Below, piece after piece: positions 37,999 to 46,467 of a DNA stretch of 64,000 nt. Source of the DNA: Nannocystis sp. (GTDB lineage Bacteria > Myxococcota_A > Polyangia > Nannocystales > Nannocystaceae); assembly GCA_016712315.1 (NCBI GenBank), contig JADJRG010000022.1, positions 558,001-622,000 on the forward strand, given 5' to 3'. Numbering within the stretch: the first letter of the stretch is position 1; the number at the start of each line of letters is the position of its first letter. The notes below the pieces were generated by a model, which had not been told where the DNA came from, ran no database searches, and saw nothing but the letters and a program-made list of their open reading frames with translations. The position numbers were made by a program, and so were the translations under genes.

Positions 37999-40530
37999 AT
38001 GGCCGCGCTCCCCCACCTCCGCCGGCACCTCACTACCCCTAGCCTACGCCGCCGCTGGCTCCTCGCCGCCTACGCCCTCCTCCTCTCCCCGCTCCCCTTG
38101 GTCGGCGCCCTCGGCTACGAGTGCAGCCTCGCCCTCACCGCCCCCTGCGCCCTCCTGGGCGTCTTTGTCGGGGTCGACGCCGCCCGCGGATCCGCCCACG
38201 GCCGCGTCGCCCCCACCCTACACACCATCGCCCTCGCCGCCGCCGGCGACCTCCTCCAGCTCTGCGGGGCTGCCCTGCTCGTCCTCATGCTCGCGCAGGT
38301 CTACAACCCGAGCTGCGATCCCTGGGGCGGCCTCCTCTTCTTCATCCTCGGGCCTGTCTTTTCGGCCAGCCTCGGGGCGATCGCGGGGATCTGGGGCGCC
38401 GCCCTCGTCCAGTCCCCCCCGCGGCGCTGGTCGCAGGTCCTCGTCGGCCTCGTCCCCCTCCTCTTCTGCCTCGTCGTCGGCCTCCTCCGCCTCTACGTCG
38501 ACCCCGTCGTCTTCGCCCTTGATCCCTTCTGGGGCTACTTCGCCGGCCCGCTCTACGACGAAGGCGTCGTCGTCGACGCCCGCTACCTCCGCTTCCGCGC
38601 CTACAACCTCCTCCTCGCGGCCGCCGCGCTCGCCGCCTTCCGCCTCTGGGGCGAGCGCCTCCTCAGCGGCGCCAGCGCCGCCTCCTCAGCCTCGCACTTC
38701 GAGCCCACCGCCGCCCTCGCTCGCCTCCACCGCCGCCCCTGGTCCCTGCTCATCCTCCTCGCCGGCCTCGGCGGCGGCGCCTACTTCGGCCTCCGCCCCG
38801 CCCAGAGCGGCTTTCACGCCACCCTCAGCGGCATCGCCGAGGCCCTGCCAGCCGAGCGGATCACCGAGCACTTCATCATCCGCTACGCGCCCGCCAGCGA
38901 CGCCGCGCGCGAGATCGACGTCATCGCCGCGGAGCACGAGTTCGCCTGGCACCGCCACGCCGCCACCTTGGGCCGCGCACCTGGCCCCAAGATCCACAGC
39001 TTCATCTTCCCCAACCCGGAGCTCAAGCGCCGCGTCATCGGCGCTGGCGCCACGGAGGTCGCCCCTCCCTGGCGCCTTCACCTCTACCTCAACTACCAGC
39101 CCTTCCCCGCCGCCGTCATGCCGCACGAGCTCGCCCACGCCTTCTCGAGCGTCGTCGGCGATCCCATCTTTGGCGTCGCCGGGAGCCTCGGAGCGCGCGG
39201 CCTCCGCCTCAACCTCGCCCTCGTCGAGGGCTTCGCCACCGCCCTCGCCCCCCGCCCGCGCGACGGCCTCGATCTGCACGACACCGCCGCCGCCCTCGAC
39301 CGCCTCGATCTCCGCCCGCCCCTCACCGCCATCATGGGCGTCGCTTTTTGGGGCCAAGCCTCGCGCCGCGCCTACACCGCCGCCGGCTCTTTTTGTCGGT
39401 GGCTGCTCGAGCAGCAGGGGGCCGAGCGCCTCGCCGCCCTCTACCGCAGCGCCGGCGACTTCGAGGCCGTCTACGGCGCCCCCCTCCTCCAGCTCGAAGC
39501 CGCCTGGCTCGACTTCCTCCGCGCCCGTCCGTTACGCGCCCAAGACATCGAGCTCATGCGCCAGATCTTCGAGCAGCGGCCGATCTTCCAGCGCCCGTGC
39601 GCCCACCGCAGCGCCCACCTCCGCGCCGAGGCCGCCGCCGCCGCCGCCCGCGGCCTCGACGATCGCGCCCTCGAGGCCCTCAGCGAGCTCTGCCTGCTCG
39701 AGCCAGAGCGCCCCGAGCACCAGATCCAACGCGCTCACGCCCTCGCTGAGGCCGGCTACCGCGCCGAGGCCGAGGCGCTCCTCCGCGAGCGCCTCACCGT
39801 CCCTGGCCTCCCTGTCACCCTCCGCGCCCTCGCCTACCAACACCTCGGCGACCTCGCCTTGCTCCGCGGCGACCTCATCGCGGCGGAGCAAGCGTGGAGC
39901 GCCGCCCTCGCCAGCAGCGCCGGCGAGGAGCAACAACGCGCCCTCCAGATCCGCCTGCTCGCCGCCCGCGATCCCCAGATCGCCCCCCTGATCCGCGCCT
40001 ATTTCCTCTCCTTCGAGCCCGCCGCCCTGCGCGCGACCGCGCCGCTGCGCCGCCTCGACGCCGCCCATCGCCTCAGCGCCGCCCCGACATACGGGGCCAT
40101 CGGCGCCTACCTGCTCGGCCTCCAGCTCCTCGGCGCGGGAGAGCCTGCCCTCGCCGCAGCTCGCCTGGGGCGCGCCCTCACCCCGCTCCCCGGCGAGCGC
40201 CCGCTCCCCAGCCCCGAGCTCGTCCGAGCCGCCCGCCTCGCCCTCATCAACGCCCTCACCCGGATCCGCGACTACGACCGCGCCGCCGGCCACCTCGTCG
40301 CGCTACGCGCCGAACCTGGCCTCGGCCAAGGGCACATCTTCACCTACCAAGAGTGGGCCGAGCGCCTCGAATTTTTCCGCGTCTACGCCCCGGCCCCACC
40401 TCGCCCGCTCCCCCCGCGCCCCCTCACCTCCCCCGAGGACGACGACGATCCCGAAGATCCAGCCGTCGAAGATCCAGCCGTTGAAGATCCAGCCGTTGAA
40501 GATCCAGCCCCCCAGCCCGCCGCCGAGTGA
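37999..40530 (+). CDS. Polytopic membrane protein with HExxH zinc peptidase motif
   Basis: The protein has 843 residues. The N-terminal 260 hold about seven hydrophobic segments, such as LLAAYALLLSPLPLVGALGY and LLILLAGLGGGAYFGL. A soluble domain follows with AVMPHELAHAFSSVVGD, whose HELAH fits the HExxH zinc motif, and with VEGFATALAP about 45 residues later, where Glu could be the third ligand (a gluzincin pattern). The rest is TPR-like helices. The last 40 residues contain EDPAV repeats encoded by a 15-base repeat at 40453-40510. The substrate is unknown. The gene at 40540 starts nine bases after the stop, so the two are very probably co-transcribed. Confidence 0.8.
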   Translation: MAALPHLRRHLTTPSLRRRWLLAAYALLLSPLPLVGALGYECSLALTAPCALLGVFVGVDAARGSAHGRVAPTLHTIALAAAGDLLQLCGAALLVLMLAQVYNPSCDPWGGLLFFILGPVFSASLGAIAGIWGAALVQSPPRRWSQVLVGLVPLLFCLVVGLLRLYVDPVVFALDPFWGYFAGPLYDEGVVVDARYLRFRAYNLLLAAAALAAFRLWGERLLSGASAASSASHFEPTAALARLHRRPWSLLILLAGLGGGAYFGLRPAQSGFHATLSGIAEALPAERITEHFIIRYAPASDAAREIDVIAAEHEFAWHRHAATLGRAPGPKIHSFIFPNPELKRRVIGAGATEVAPPWRLHLYLNYQPFPAAVMPHELAHAFSSVVGDPIFGVAGSLGARGLRLNLALVEGFATALAPRPRDGLDLHDTAAALDRLDLRPPLTAIMGVAFWGQASRRAYTAAGSFCRWLLEQQGAERLAALYRSAGDFEAVYGAPLLQLEAAWLDFLRARPLRAQDIELMRQIFEQRPIFQRPCAHRSAHLRAEAAAAAARGLDDRALEALSELCLLEPERPEHQIQRAHALAEAGYRAEAEALLRERLTVPGLPVTLRALAYQHLGDLALLRGDLIAAEQAWSAALASSAGEEQQRALQIRLLAARDPQIAPLIRAYFLSFEPAALRATAPLRRLDAAHRLSAAPTYGAIGAYLLGLQLLGAGEPALAAARLGRALTPLPGERPLPSPELVRAARLALINALTRIRDYDRAAGHLVALRAEPGLGQGHIFTYQEWAERLEFFRVYAPAPPRPLPPRPLTSPEDDDDPEDPAVEDPAVEDPAVEDPAPQPAAE
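40453..40510. repeat. 15-base tandem repeat GAAGATCCAGCCGTT, about four units
   Basis: Units start at 40453, 40468, 40483 and 40498 (the last is partial). In frame they encode Glu-Asp-Pro-Ala-Val at the C-terminus of the metallopeptidase. Copy number could vary without frameshift. Confidence 0.85.
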
Positions 40531-40539
40531 TCCTCCCCG

Positions 40540-41391
40540 ATGCTGCCGTCCGCGCTCACCCGCCACCTCGCCGCGGATCCCAGCACGGCCGCCGCCGAGC
40601 GCTGGTACCTGATCTTCACCCCGATCTGGGGCCTCGCCGCCGGCCTCGTCATGACCACCGGCGCCGCCGAGTCGTGGAGGGGCGAGCCCTGGGCAGACCT
40701 CGCCTACATGGTCTTTGGGACATCGTTATGGCTCGCCTGTGTGCTCGGCGGGTACCGCTGGCGCGCGCCCAGCGATCGAGGCCGTCCCTGGCATCAGCTC
40801 GCTCACACCCGGCTGCAGCTCTTCCTCCTGATCTTCGCCTTCTTGGGCAACTACTACAGCGAGTATTTTTACGAGATCTTGCACATGCACTACGGCTTCG
40901 GCACCCGTTGGAACGTCAACGACGCCCCCGCCTTCCTCTACCCGCTCACCGTCGTCTACTTCGCCACCTACACCACCCTCATCAGCGTCACCGCCCGCGC
41001 CTTACGAGCCCGCCTCCCCCCGCGCCTCGGCCCCTACGCCTACCTGCCCGCCTGCTTCGCGGTCGCCTTCCTCGAGACCCTGCTCAACGCCAACCCTTGG
41101 ATCAGGCGCCTCTTCTGCTACGACGATCTCCGCCTCGCCCTCACCTTCGGCACCGTCATGTACGGCCTCTGGTTCGTCGTCGCCGCCCCCTTTTGGATGG
41201 ATCAGGGCGAGCGCCCCGGCGCCCCACGCACCCTCCGCGCCGCCGCCACCAACGCCCTCGCCGCCTTCATGCTGGTGCTCTGCGTCAACGAGCTCGTGCG
41301 TGAGCAGATCGCGCCGCGCGTCACCACCGTCAAGCGCGGCGCCGTCGGCCTCGACGACTACGGCGAAAACTGCCTCGGCCCGCCGCCCTGA
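40540..41391 (+). CDS. Cycloeucalenol cycloisomerase-like membrane protein
   Basis: The protein has 283 residues, close to the plant enzyme of about 280. Aligning from memory: RWYLIFTPIWGLAAGL, DRGRPWHQLAHTRLQLFLL, FAFLGNYYSEYFYEILHMH, RWNVNDAPAFLYPLTVVYF and FLETLLNANPW match the plant blocks (LLYTPFW, GKADR..W, SYVGNYFWTHYF, WKMNNVPHTTFFLTHVCF, YLETIAIANF). Several transmembrane segments are evident. Plant cycloeucalenol cycloisomerase opens the cyclopropane ring of cycloeucalenol to give obtusifoliol. Some myxobacteria make sterols, including cyclopropyl ones, so a sterol or triterpenoid role is plausible. No sterol gene is adjacent, and its partner is a metallopeptidase. The substrate is therefore unproven. 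Confidence 0.65.
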   Translation: MLPSALTRHLAADPSTAAAERWYLIFTPIWGLAAGLVMTTGAAESWRGEPWADLAYMVFGTSLWLACVLGGYRWRAPSDRGRPWHQLAHTRLQLFLLIFAFLGNYYSEYFYEILHMHYGFGTRWNVNDAPAFLYPLTVVYFATYTTLISVTARALRARLPPRLGPYAYLPACFAVAFLETLLNANPWIRRLFCYDDLRLALTFGTVMYGLWFVVAAPFWMDQGERPGAPRTLRAAATNALAAFMLVLCVNELVREQIAPRVTTVKRGAVGLDDYGENCLGPPP

Positions 41392-41404
41392 GCCGCCCGC
41401 GGCC

Positions 41405-41923
41405 TCAGATCCCCTTCGTGATCCGCCACGAGTCGCCGTCGCGGATCAGCTCGAACTTCGCGTAGTCCTGCTTGCGGGCGAAGCGCGGCTGCAGCCGCGG
41501 CGTCCCGTCCTCGCGCAGGATCGGCCGCATATGGAAGCTCGCGTCGATCCACACGTGCACGGTCGCGCGCTCGTTGCGGATGAAGATATCCAGGTACTCC
41601 ATCGTGAAGCGCACCGAGTCCACCTGCGCGAGCCGGCGCACCAGCAGCGGCGCCAGCTCCTCGTACACCACGTCGTCCCCTGGGTCGTCCGTCCCGCCCT
41701 CGTCGTAGTAGGTCGAGTCCGCGGTGGCGACGATCGCCGCCGTATCTTGGCGCACCATCGCGGTCCTGAAGCGCTCGAGCACCTGCAGGATCTCGCGGTT
41801 CTCCTCCGTATCGGGGATCTCCGTCCCCGGGATCGAAGGCGTATTTTTACAACCCACCGACGCCGCCGGCAGAGACAGGGCGAGGAGGGCGAGGAGGGAG
41901 CTCTTGAGGGTCCAGCGAGTCAT
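41405..41923 (-). CDS. Small NTF2-like lipoprotein
   Basis: The protein has 172 residues. A signal peptide (LLALLALSLPAASVGC) leads to a likely lipidated Cys followed by KN. The mature part (ENREILQVLERFRTAMVRQD, IVATADSTYYDEGGT, YLDIFIRNERATVHVWIDA, FELIRDGDSWRITKGI) has the strand and helix pattern of an NTF2/DUF4440-like fold, ending in the typical W-R-I-T-K. NTF2-like domains bind small ligands or proteins. No catalytic residues can be assigned. It converges on the cycloisomerase-like gene, with 13 bases between stops. The upstream 41924-42178 region of 255 bases holds no gene that I can support. Confidence 0.7.
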   Translation of the reverse strand: MTRWTLKSSLLALLALSLPAASVGCKNTPSIPGTEIPDTEENREILQVLERFRTAMVRQDTAAIVATADSTYYDEGGTDDPGDDVVYEELAPLLVRRLAQVDSVRFTMEYLDIFIRNERATVHVWIDASFHMRPILREDGTPRLQPRFARKQDYAKFELIRDGDSWRITKGI

Positions 41924-42178
41924 GCGACCGAACGCGGCGGAGCGCGGGCAAAAGCTACGTACAGCAAAGCGCCCGCCATTGCCAGCCGGCGGTGAAAGCC
42001 GCGTGATTTTCAGCCGTTGTCGCCGCGGCCGCGCCCTGGTGCTGACATTTTGGCAGCCGCTCTACCGCCCGCGTGTCACCCCGTCGCCCTCGCCCGACCG
42101 CCACGATCCCCCTCATCCTCACGCCCTCTTCTGCCGCCTCGCTCGCGCGCCCGCGCTCCTCCGCGCTACTATCCGCCC

Positions 42179-42490
42179 GTGGCTGAAGCGCGCTTCTATC
42201 CCCGCCTGCGGATCCACGCCCACGCCGACGTGATCGGCGCCGAGGTCGTGCTCGCCCGCGCTGTTGAGGATCTCAGCCTCGGCGGCTGCCGCCTCGCCGG
42301 CCCGGCCTGGGAGCCGCTCGGCCAAGCCGTCGCCCTCGTGCTCACCTTCCGGGAGCAACCGGAGGCCTCCTTGCCGCTCGCGGGCGTCGTCGTGCGCGCC
42401 ACCGGCGTTGATCTCGCGATCCGCTTCCACGCCCTCACTGAAGAGCAGCGCGCCGCCCTCGAGGGCCACCTCGCCAGCGCGGCCGCCTGA
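42179..42490 (+). CDS. PilZ domain protein (c-di-GMP receptor)
   Basis: The protein has 103 residues from a GTG start, with no ATG available. The two PilZ signatures are visible: RxxxR in ARFYPRLRI near the N-terminus and DxSxxG in VEDLSLGGCRL about 25 residues on. The remaining strands (VALVLTFREQ, GVVVRATGVDLAIRFHAL) complete the barrel. PilZ proteins bind cyclic di-GMP and pass the signal to motility, secretion or transcription partners. It is a free-standing domain 22 bases upstream of the FliA-like sigma factor, which suggests a link between c-di-GMP and that sigma factor's regulon. That link is inference from position. Confidence 0.85.
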   Translation: MAEARFYPRLRIHAHADVIGAEVVLARAVEDLSLGGCRLAGPAWEPLGQAVALVLTFREQPEASLPLAGVVVRATGVDLAIRFHALTEEQRAALEGHLASAAA

Positions 42491-42512
42491 GCCGCCCCGA
42501 TCGCCTGGACCG

Positions 42513-43229
42513 ATGGAGCCGCGCCGTCTCACGCCCGAGCAGCAGCGCTGGGTCGAGCAGGTCACCCCGCGGGTCCTCGAGATCGCCCGCGCCGTACGCC
42601 ACCGGATCGGCACCCTCAGCCTCGACGACTACCTGAGCGCCGGCAACGAAGCCCTCGTCCGCGCCGCGCTCCGCTACGATCCCACCACGGGCGTCCCCTT
42701 TCAGGCGTTCGCCTACCTGCGCGTCCGCGGCGCCATGATCGACGCCGTTCGCGCCCAGCACCCCGCCGTTCGCCAGCAGCGCCGCGCCCTGCGCGCGCTA
42801 GAAGCCACACAAGCCGTCTTTCAGGCCGCCGAGCAGGCCGCGCCTGATCGCGCGCAGAGCGACCCACGCACCGTGCGAGAGCGCGTCGACGCCGCCGCCG
42901 ACCTGATCCGCCAGACCACCGCGGCCGTCCTGCTCGCCCGCCTTGAGCCCGCCGATCCCGAGCTCCTCCCCGGCGACACCGCCGAGCGGGCAGACGAGCG
43001 CCTGCTCGCCGCCGAGAGCCGCGCCCTGCTCGCCCGCGCGATCGGCCGCTGCGACCCTGAGGAGCGCGCCCTCATCGAGGCCCTCTACTTCGGCGAGCAC
43101 ACCATGCACACCTACGCCGCCGAGCTGCGGGTCAACGTCAGCACGATCAGCCGCCGCCACGCCCGCCTGATCCGCAAGCTCGCCGCCCACCTCGCCCCGG
43201 ATCCGCCCCCCTCACAGCCTGGCCTTTAG
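42513..43229 (+). CDS. FliA/WhiG-like RNA polymerase sigma factor
   Basis: The protein has 238 residues. Region 2 is clear: SLDDYLSAGNEALVRAALRY and then FQAFAYLRVRGAMIDAVR, which matches the flagellar/sporulation-type (sigma-28) pattern with GVPFQAFAYLRVRGAM. Region 3 is a degenerate, Ala/Gln-rich helix. Region 4 is CDPEERALIEALYFGEHTMH with helix-turn-helix AAELRVNVSTISRRHARLIRKL. In flagellated bacteria such factors drive late flagellar genes; myxobacteria of this kind lack flagella, so the regulon is probably a secretion or surface system. It sits between the PilZ gene and the SctJ-like gene. The stop lies in a GGCCT-TT-AGGCC palindrome at 43221-43232. Confidence 0.88.
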   Translation: MEPRRLTPEQQRWVEQVTPRVLEIARAVRHRIGTLSLDDYLSAGNEALVRAALRYDPTTGVPFQAFAYLRVRGAMIDAVRAQHPAVRQQRRALRALEATQAVFQAAEQAAPDRAQSDPRTVRERVDAAADLIRQTTAAVLLARLEPADPELLPGDTAERADERLLAAESRALLARAIGRCDPEERALIEALYFGEHTMHTYAAELRVNVSTISRRHARLIRKLAAHLAPDPPPSQPGL

Positions 43230-43234
43230 GCCAC

Positions 43235-43264
43235 ATGTCAGCCGCGCGCCCCCGCCCTACATGA
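43235..43264 (+). CDS. Nine-codon mini-ORF, first of an ATGA-overlapping chain
   Basis: ATG at 43235 is followed by eight codons (MSAARPRPT) and the TGA at 43262-43264, which overlaps the ATG of the first 44-base repeat unit at 43261. Alone it would not be noticed; its overlap with the next mini-ORF in the same ATGA pattern is what makes it interesting. No Shine-Dalgarno sequence is visible. Expression is unproven. Confidence 0.45.
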   Translation: MSAARPRPT

Positions 43265-43396
43265 CCCAAGAGCCAGATCACGAGGCCCGCGCTCACCACA
43301 TCACATGACCCAAGAGCCAGATCACGAGGCTCGCGCTCACCACCTCACATGACCCAAGAGCCAGATCACGAGGCTCGCGCTCACCACCTCACATGA
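43261..43396 (+). repeat. Three 44-base tandem repeats forming overlapping mini-ORFs before the SctJ-like gene
   Basis: Units run 43261-43304, 43305-43348 and 43349-43392. Each begins ATGACCCAAGAGCCAGATCA and contains a 15-codon ORF (MTQEPDHEARAHH, then I or L, then T) whose TGA overlaps the next unit's ATG: 43261-43308, 43305-43352 and 43349-43396. The last overlap is with the real start of the SctJ-like gene at 43393, whose first 17 bases are nearly the same (ATGACCCCAGAGCCAGG). Because each unit carries its own start and stop, changing copy number would preserve the coupled chain. There is no spacer variety, so this is not a CRISPR array. Confidence 0.95.
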
Positions 43397-43929
43397 CCCC
43401 AGAGCCAGGACGAAAACGACGCGCCCGCCGCCCCGGCCTCGCCGCCCTGCGCCTCCTCCTCCTCGCCCTGCTCGCCGCCTGCCCGGCCGCGCCCGCGCCG
43501 CCCCGCGCGCCCCGCCCCGCCGACAAGCGCGCCCTCTATGGCGATCCCGCGCTGCTCCCCACCCGCCGCGGCGAGCTCGCCCGTGAGGAGCTCGCCCTCG
43601 CCGGCGAGATCGAGCGCCTGCTCGCCGACGACCCGACCCTCGCGCCGATCCGCGCCCACGTCGCCCTCCCGCCCGAAGGCGCCCCTGTCGTCGTCATCGC
43701 CGCCGCCGCCGATCCGGCCGACCGCCCCCGCCTCGCGGCCATCGCCCGCGCCGTCGTCCCCCACCCCCAGCTCCGCGTCGTCCTCCACCCGCTCCCCGCG
43801 GCGGCGCCGCCCGCCCCGCCGCCGCCGCTGCCCGTCCACCTCTGGCCGCTCGCCCTCGCCCTGCTCGCCCTCGGCGCCAGCGCGGGGATCACCCTCGATC
43901 GCCTCAGGCTCCGCCGCCCGCCCCGCTGA
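43393..43929 (+). CDS. SctJ/FliF-like ring-building lipoprotein (short form)
   Basis: The protein has 178 residues. A basic N-terminus and signal (LLLLALLAAC) end in a good lipobox. The middle, GEIERLLADDPTLAPIRAHV through LPPEGAPVVVIAAA and ending LRVVLHPLP, resembles the second ring-building motif of SctJ/YscJ. A Pro-rich linker leads to one C-terminal transmembrane helix (LWPLALALLALGASAGITL) and a basic tail (DRLRLRRPPR). Lipid anchor, RBM and C-terminal helix together match SctJ, the inner-membrane ring of type III secretion systems, but the first RBM is missing. This assignment is inference. The start is overlapped by the mini-ORF chain. The Hsp70 gene follows after 62 bases. Confidence 0.55.
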   Translation: MTPEPGRKRRARRPGLAALRLLLLALLAACPAAPAPPRAPRPADKRALYGDPALLPTRRGELAREELALAGEIERLLADDPTLAPIRAHVALPPEGAPVVVIAAAADPADRPRLAAIARAVVPHPQLRVVLHPLPAAAPPAPPPPLPVHLWPLALALLALGASAGITLDRLRLRRPPR

Positions 43930-43991
43930 TCCGCGCCGCCCGCCGGCCCCGCGCTGGTGCGTCGCCACCGCCGCCCGCTATCCTTCCGGCG

Positions 43992-46451
43992 ATGATCACC
44001 GCCCCGCGCTACGTCGGCATCGACCTCGGCACCACCAACTCGACCGCCGCGGTCTTCGACGGGGATCGAGTCACCCTCGTCCGCAACGCGCAGGGCGGCC
44101 ACCTCACCCCCTCGATCGTCCGGATCGACGCCCGCGGCGGCCTGACGATCGGCGCCCGCGCCCGCCGCTACCTCGAGTCTGACCCGGAGAACACCCGCAG
44201 CGAGTTCAAGCGCCTCATGGGCACCGGCCAGGAGCTCCTCTTCCCGGCCTCTGGCCGCCGCCTGCGCCCTCAGGAGCTCTCCGCCGAGCTGCTCCGCGCC
44301 CTCCGTGCTGACATCGAGGAGCAATTCGGCTTCGTCCCTGATCACGCCGTCATCTCTGTCCCCGCCCTCTTCGAGCTCCCCCAGAGCGACGCCACCGCCG
44401 AAGCCGCCCGCCTCGCTGGTTTTCAGCGCATCGAGCTGATCCAAGAGCCGATCGCCTCCGCCCTCGCCGCCGGCTGGACCGCGGAAGAGAGCGCCGGCGC
44501 CTGGCTCGTCTACGACCTCGGCGGCGGCACCTTCGACGTCAGCCTGCTCGAGACCCGCGACGGCCTGCTCCGCGTCATCGGCCACGACGGCGACAACTTC
44601 CTCGGCGGCCGCGACTTCGACTGGGCGCTCGTCGAGTGGGCCTTAGGCAAGATCAAAGAGCAGAGCGGGCTCGATCTCTCCCGCGCCGACCCCGCCCACG
44701 CCCCTGCCCTACGCAAGCTCAAGCTCGCCGCCGAAGAGGCCAAGATCGAGCTCACCCGCGCCGAGCGGACCACCCTCTCGATCCCCGCCCTCACCCTCCA
44801 TCAAGGCGCCCCCTACGACCTCGATCTCCCGATCGACCGAGCCACCCTGGAGCGCCTCTGCGCCCCCATCATCGATCGCAGCGTCGAGGTCTGCCGCCGC
44901 CTGCTCGCCGCCCACGGCCTCGCCCCCGGCGGCCTCGATCACGTCGTCATGGTCGGCGGCCCCTCCGTCACCCCCCTCGTCCGTCAGCGCGTCTCTGCCG
45001 GCCTCGGCGTCGCCCTCAGCGACGGCCTCGATCCGATGACCCTGGTCGCCCAAGGCGCCGCGATCTACGCCGCCACCGCCGGCCTCGACGCCCGCCCCAG
45101 CGCCTCGGACGTCCAACCTGGCCACCGCGTCTGGCTGCACTACCCCGCCATGTCCTCCGATCTCACCCCTCACGTCGTCGGCCGCCTCGTCGAGCCCAAG
45201 GCCCCCGGCGCCCCCACCCAGCTCCGCCTCCGCCGCGGCGACGACCTCTGGGAGGGCCCCTGGGCCGACATCGACGCCGAAGCATCCTTCATCCTCAGCA
45301 CCTCTCTACTCGCCCGCCGCGCCAACGTCTTCCGCATCGAAGCCCGCGCCGCCGACGGCAAACCAGTCGAGGTCAGCCCCCCCGCGATCACCATCGTCCA
45401 GGGCCTCACCATCCACGACCCGCCCCTCTCGCGCACCATCGGCGTCGCCCTCGCTAACGATCAAGTGCGCGTCTACTTCGAGCGCGGCGCCCCCTTACCG
45501 GCCCGCCGCACCTTCACCCTCTACACCGTCGCTGGCGTCATCCGCGGCAGCGAAGACGACGCCCTCAAGATCCCGATCGTCCAAGGCGAGTACGACGAGG
45601 CGCACTTTTGCCGCCTCGTCGGCGCCCTCGTCATCACCGGCAAAGATCTCAAGGACAGCCTCCCCTCCGGCTCGGAGATCGAGATGACCCTCGAGCTCGA
45701 TCGCGGCGGCCGTCTCTCCGCCCGCGCCCTCATCCCTGCGCTCGCGCAGGTCTTCGAGGACGTCGCCCAGCTCCTCGTCCCCCTCGCCGATCCCGAGGTC
45801 CTCGCCGCCACCTTCGACGTCGTCCGCGGGCGGATCGCCGGCCTGCGCGCCGACGCCTTCCGCCGCGGCGCCATCGCCCAGCTCGACCGCCTCAGCGCCG
45901 TGCAAGCCGACCTCGACGCCGCCCACGTCGACCTCGAAGCCGCCCGCGGAGGCGACGCCGACGCCGCCCAGAAGGCCCGCCGCGCCCTCCTCGAGATCGA
46001 CGCCGACCTCGAGCAATTGGAGCTCGATCGCCGCTGGCCCGAGCTCGATCGAGAGGCCCGCGAGAGCACCATCTGGGCCTCTTCTTGGGTCAGCGAGCTC
46101 GGCCTCCCCCACGAGCAGCGCCTCCTCGACGAGACCATGAAGGCGCTCGACAAGGCCCGCCAAGAGCGCGACCCCCTCGAGCTCCAGCGCCAGCTCCGCC
46201 TCGTCTCCCGCCTCGGCAACACCGCCTCCCTCCGCCACCCCGAGGCCTGGAGCCGCCGCTTTGAGAGCGCCGCCTCAGAGATCTCCGGCGCCACCGACCT
46301 CGTCAAGGCCCAGGCCCTCGTCAAAGAGGGCCGCGAAGCGCTCGCCCGCGGCGATCAAGGCGCCCTGCGCGCGGTCACCCAAAAGCTCTGGCAGCTCCTC
46401 CCCAGCGACGTCGAGCGCCGCCGCCTCGGCTACGACTCCGGCGTCCGCTGA
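43992..46451 (+). CDS. Hsp70/DnaK-like chaperone
   Basis: The protein has 819 residues, longer than DnaK. The nucleotide-binding domain is intact: GIDLGTTNSTAAVFDG (phosphate 1), SVPALFELPQSDATAEAARL, LVYDLGGGTFDVSLLE (phosphate 2) and VVMVGGPSVTPLVRQRVS (adenosine). The substrate-binding part is divergent: after about residue 380 come beta strands (TIVQGLTIHDPPLSRTIGVA) and a long helical C-terminal extension rich in Glu/Arg/Leu. The C-terminal EEVD-like end of DnaK is absent. Such extended Hsp70s act on specialised clients. A J-like protein starts 16 bases downstream, and the SctJ-like lipoprotein lies upstream, so a membrane assembly may be the client. Confidence 0.92.
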   Translation: MITAPRYVGIDLGTTNSTAAVFDGDRVTLVRNAQGGHLTPSIVRIDARGGLTIGARARRYLESDPENTRSEFKRLMGTGQELLFPASGRRLRPQELSAELLRALRADIEEQFGFVPDHAVISVPALFELPQSDATAEAARLAGFQRIELIQEPIASALAAGWTAEESAGAWLVYDLGGGTFDVSLLETRDGLLRVIGHDGDNFLGGRDFDWALVEWALGKIKEQSGLDLSRADPAHAPALRKLKLAAEEAKIELTRAERTTLSIPALTLHQGAPYDLDLPIDRATLERLCAPIIDRSVEVCRRLLAAHGLAPGGLDHVVMVGGPSVTPLVRQRVSAGLGVALSDGLDPMTLVAQGAAIYAATAGLDARPSASDVQPGHRVWLHYPAMSSDLTPHVVGRLVEPKAPGAPTQLRLRRGDDLWEGPWADIDAEASFILSTSLLARRANVFRIEARAADGKPVEVSPPAITIVQGLTIHDPPLSRTIGVALANDQVRVYFERGAPLPARRTFTLYTVAGVIRGSEDDALKIPIVQGEYDEAHFCRLVGALVITGKDLKDSLPSGSEIEMTLELDRGGRLSARALIPALAQVFEDVAQLLVPLADPEVLAATFDVVRGRIAGLRADAFRRGAIAQLDRLSAVQADLDAAHVDLEAARGGDADAAQKARRALLEIDADLEQLELDRRWPELDREARESTIWASSWVSELGLPHEQRLLDETMKALDKARQERDPLELQRQLRLVSRLGNTASLRHPEAWSRRFESAASEISGATDLVKAQALVKEGREALARGDQGALRAVTQKLWQLLPSDVERRRLGYDSGVR

Positions 46452-46467
46452 TCGCCCGCAACGCCCC

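Noticed and set aside
43261..43396. The 44-base repeats as a CRISPR array
   Set aside because: The units are directly adjacent without spacers, and each unit is an ORF with start and stop.
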